Shown in pieces: positions 53,458 to 55,174 of a stretch of 55,174 nucleotides of DNA (within the stretch, counting starts at the first letter, position 1; each line of letters starts with the position of its first letter). Made by a program: the position numbers and the translations under genes. The notes beneath the pieces were generated by a model. That model was not told where the DNA came from and searched no databases. It saw nothing but the letters and a program-made list of their open reading frames with translations. Source of the DNA: Lentisphaeria bacterium (GTDB taxonomy: Bacteria > Verrucomicrobiota > Lentisphaeria > Victivallales > Victivallaceae). The stretch covers positions 1 through 55,174 of the forward strand of contig JAFTJQ010000002.1 in assembly GCA_017456285.1 (NCBI GenBank), given 5' to 3'.

Positions 53458-54573
53458 TTATTCTCCTAAAGCAATTAATTTCTCCGCAGGGAATTTCAAT
53501 CCATATTTTTGATTTTTCTGCAATTTTCTAAAGGGACTCAAAGCAACTCGGACATTTTTGCCGTCTGCAAGCTCAAAAATATACTCGCCGCGATCCCCCA
53601 TAAAGCAAAAATCAAGCAGTTTTGCCTCAAATTCATTAATCGGAAATTCAGGGTGCGTTTGTGCAGGAAGTTTTTCAGAAACGATGATATTCTCCATTCT
53701 GATTGCGGCAGTTATGACAGGAGTCGCCGCATAATTAAAGTTATAATGGTTCTTAACTTTCAAACATCCGTAAGGCGTTTGAATGGGTATAAAATTATCG
53801 ATTTCCTCGAAGCCTTTACTAACATTTCTCGGAATAATTTCACCCTCAAAAAAATTGACTTCTCCCATAAATTCAGCACTGAATTTGCAATTCGGATAAT
53901 CGTATAATTCAAATGGCGTACCGATTTGCACAATTTCTCCATCCCGCATAATAGCAATTCGATCTGCAATCGCCATTGCTTCATTGCGGTCATGGGTTAC
54001 ATAAATAGCACTTAAGTTATTGTCTTTAATGATTTTACGAATTTCATTACGCATTGATTCACGCAGTTTGGCGTCCAAATTCGACAATGGTTCATCGAGC
54101 AAAAGTAATTCAGGATTTACTGCTAAAGCCCTCGCCAAAGCAATTCGCTGCTGCTGACCACCTGAAAGCGAAGTAATTTTCCGCTCGGCATACTCATCCA
54201 TGCGAATAATTTTCAATAATTCCGACACCTTTTGACGGATAAAATCCTTACTTTTTTTCGCAACTTTCAAACCGAAAGCAATATTTTCCGCCACCGTCAA
54301 GTGCGGCCACAAAGCGTAATTCTGAAAAACCATTGCGGTTCGACGCTTTTCTGGCGGAATATTGTTTATGACTTCGCCATTTAAAAGAATCTCGCCCTCA
54401 TCTTCCTTGAGCAAGCCGGAAATAATTCGCAAAAGAGTTGACTTTCCACAGCCTGACGGGCCAAGTAAAAAAAGAATCTCCTCACGCCGTAAACTTAAAT
54501 CAATATCCTGCAAAATCACCTTGTTTTTTGCATAAGACTTTCGTAATTTTTTAATCTCCAAAATATTATCCAT
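53458..54573 (-). CDS. ABC importer ATP-binding protein (PotA/FbpC type)
   Basis: 371 residues. Walker A GPSGCGKS (38-45), Q-loop MVFQNYALWPH, signature LSGGQQQR (136-143), Walker B LLLLDEP (Asp160-Glu161), H-loop VTHDRNEA. A C-terminal TOBE-like beta domain (about 235-371) as in Fe3+, spermidine and molybdate importers. First gene of the operon ATPase-binding protein-permease, all within 0-7 bases of one another. It powers import. Confidence 0.95.
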   Translation of the reverse strand: MDNILEIKKLRKSYAKNKVILQDIDLSLRREEILFLLGPSGCGKSTLLRIISGLLKEDEGEILLNGEVINNIPPEKRRTAMVFQNYALWPHLTVAENIAFGLKVAKKSKDFIRQKVSELLKIIRMDEYAERKITSLSGGQQQRIALARALAVNPELLLLDEPLSNLDAKLRESMRNEIRKIIKDNNLSAIYVTHDRNEAMAIADRIAIMRDGEIVQIGTPFELYDYPNCKFSAEFMGEVNFFEGEIIPRNVSKGFEEIDNFIPIQTPYGCLKVKNHYNFNYAATPVITAAIRMENIIVSEKLPAQTHPEFPINEFEAKLLDFCFMGDRGEYIFELADGKNVRVALSPFRKLQKNQKYGLKFPAEKLIALGE

Positions 54574-54606
54574 ACAAACACCCCGTAAAAAAACTATTTA
54601 TTAAAT

Positions 54607-54635
54607 AATATAGCACACCAATTTTGATTTTTCAA
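54607..54635 (-). promoter_or_regulatory. Promoter of the ABC importer operon
   Basis: On the minus strand TTGAAA (54630-54635), a 17-bp spacer and TATATT (54607-54612). Start near 54600, about 27 bases before the ATG. No DtxR-like inverted repeat is evident over it. Confidence 0.82.
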
Positions 54636-54671
54636 ATCATACAAAGAACATGCAAGAGTGTTATTCTGTAA

Positions 54672-54802
54672 TTTTTTTTGTGGGGACTAACGCCGTCCCC
54701 GAAGATGCATAGAGGCATGGAATTAAAAATTAAGAATTATGAATTAAGAATTATGAGTGGTGTCGTGCTTGTGGCACGACTAAAAGCGAGCCTTTCGGCT
54801 CG
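54672..54802. repeat. Hairpins and tandem repeat of intergenic island 2
   Basis: A T-tract with TGTGGGGA...TCCCC (54672-54700) resembles 25343-25376. The 15-mer AATTAAGAATTATGA occurs at 54728-54742 and 54742-54756, a 14-bp tandem period. Hairpins follow: GTCGTGC/GCACGAC (54762-54780) and CGAGCC/GGCTCG (54787-54802). No gene seen. Confidence 0.6.
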
Positions 54803-54807
54803 TAGTT

Positions 54808-54842
54808 CTGGATGCTTCGTCGCTTCGCTCCTCTGCATGACG
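54808..54842 (-). repeat. 35-bp dispersed repeat, copy 2
   Basis: Exact reverse complement of 25733-25767. Between it and the 195-bp copy (54843-54979) no gene is seen. Confidence 0.85.
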
Positions 54843-54979
54843 TAAAAATTGATTTTGCTACGGTGGCAGAGATAACCTATTTGGTCAGACGGGTCGGAAA
54901 ATTTTAGGCACTCTCGCTCCCAGGTTTCCCAGGCATCTTAGGCTTCCCATAATCATCGCAACAACCACCGCAGTCACGA

Positions 54980-55174
54980 CCTGTCAACGGCAAGGAAGAG
55001 GGGGAATACAAAGGGGGAGAGTAGCTTGGAGCGATTAGCGACAAGTGGCAATCTCCCCCGTTGTGTGGCAACTCGTGGCAAAAGATTTGAGGTGTCATTC
55101 CGCAAAAAAGCGGGAGGACAACTCGAAAATTTTGCCACATTGAAGCAATCACCAAACCGCCATATTACACCCAC
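54980..55174 (-). repeat. 195-bp dispersed repeat, copy 2 (cut by window edge)
   Basis: Reverse complement of 25418-25613 with few differences (for example GTGGGTGTAATATGG against GTGGGTGCGATATGG). It reaches the last base of the window, so it may continue. Short frames in it are not genes. Confidence 0.85.

Noticed and set aside
54904-55174. Short frames at the right edge
   Set aside because: Translation of repeat copy 2, not a gene.

Overview
The window reads as a chromosomal segment of an AT-rich member of the Lentisphaerota (Victivallis-like). The basis is gene content: three small secreted proteins have the N-terminal [19 protein letters not shown] prepilin segment and a C-terminal H-X9-DG-type motif, each beside a sialidase-superfamily gene, a pairing characteristic of the Lentisphaerae/Verrucomicrobia/Planctomycetes group. 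The sialidase, GH20, GH36 and GH3 genes suggest a host-glycan (mucin-type) forager. This assignment rests on family knowledge, not on a search.

Layout. 1-432: end of a CRISPR array (seven 36-bp repeats, 30-bp spacers), no cas genes in view. 497-5292 (minus): acyl-CoA synthetase followed by three TadE/TadG-type genes. 5459-8730 (minus): panB, a DtxR-type iron regulator, a secreted protein of unknown function and a metallophosphoesterase. 8786-9158 (minus): RNase P RNA. 9263-11634 (minus): GH43 plus an ADP-ribosylglycohydrolase-fold protein, divergent from 12042-16363 (plus): pseudopilin, sialidase, sodium/solute symporter. 16515-18726: M28 peptidase and a lipoprotein amidase, convergent. 18910-25288 (plus): Cys-rich secreted protein, hydF, then psd-pssA-epimerase-thrC and a small hypothetical gene. 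25343-25870: gene-free, hairpin-rich island. 26025-28464 (plus): second pseudopilin-sialidase pair.

28539-36887 (minus) is the strongest candidate for an undescribed system. It is a six-gene operon encoding a membrane-anchored trypsin-like protease, two dynamin-like GTPases, a one-TM zinc-ribbon protein, a large P-loop GTPase with one TM and a long DnaJ-like CxxC array, and a lipoprotein. mreC lies just upstream.

38155-49586 (minus) is one long glycan-utilisation operon: symporter, GH36-like, sialidase, pseudopilin, GH20, DUF4838-like, and a circularly permuted GH3. 50142-54573 (minus) is an Fe3+/polyamine-type ABC importer. 54672-55174 holds an island whose 195-bp element repeats, inverted, the one at 25418-25613.

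A 24-bp inverted repeat (TTGAAGT-N10-ACTTCAA or close to it) sits in front of all three sialidase loci and may tie them to one regulator. The loci would act together: secreted sialidases, hexosaminidase and galactosidase trim glycans, SSS symporters import the released sugars, and the pseudopilins may form or decorate the secretion apparatus.
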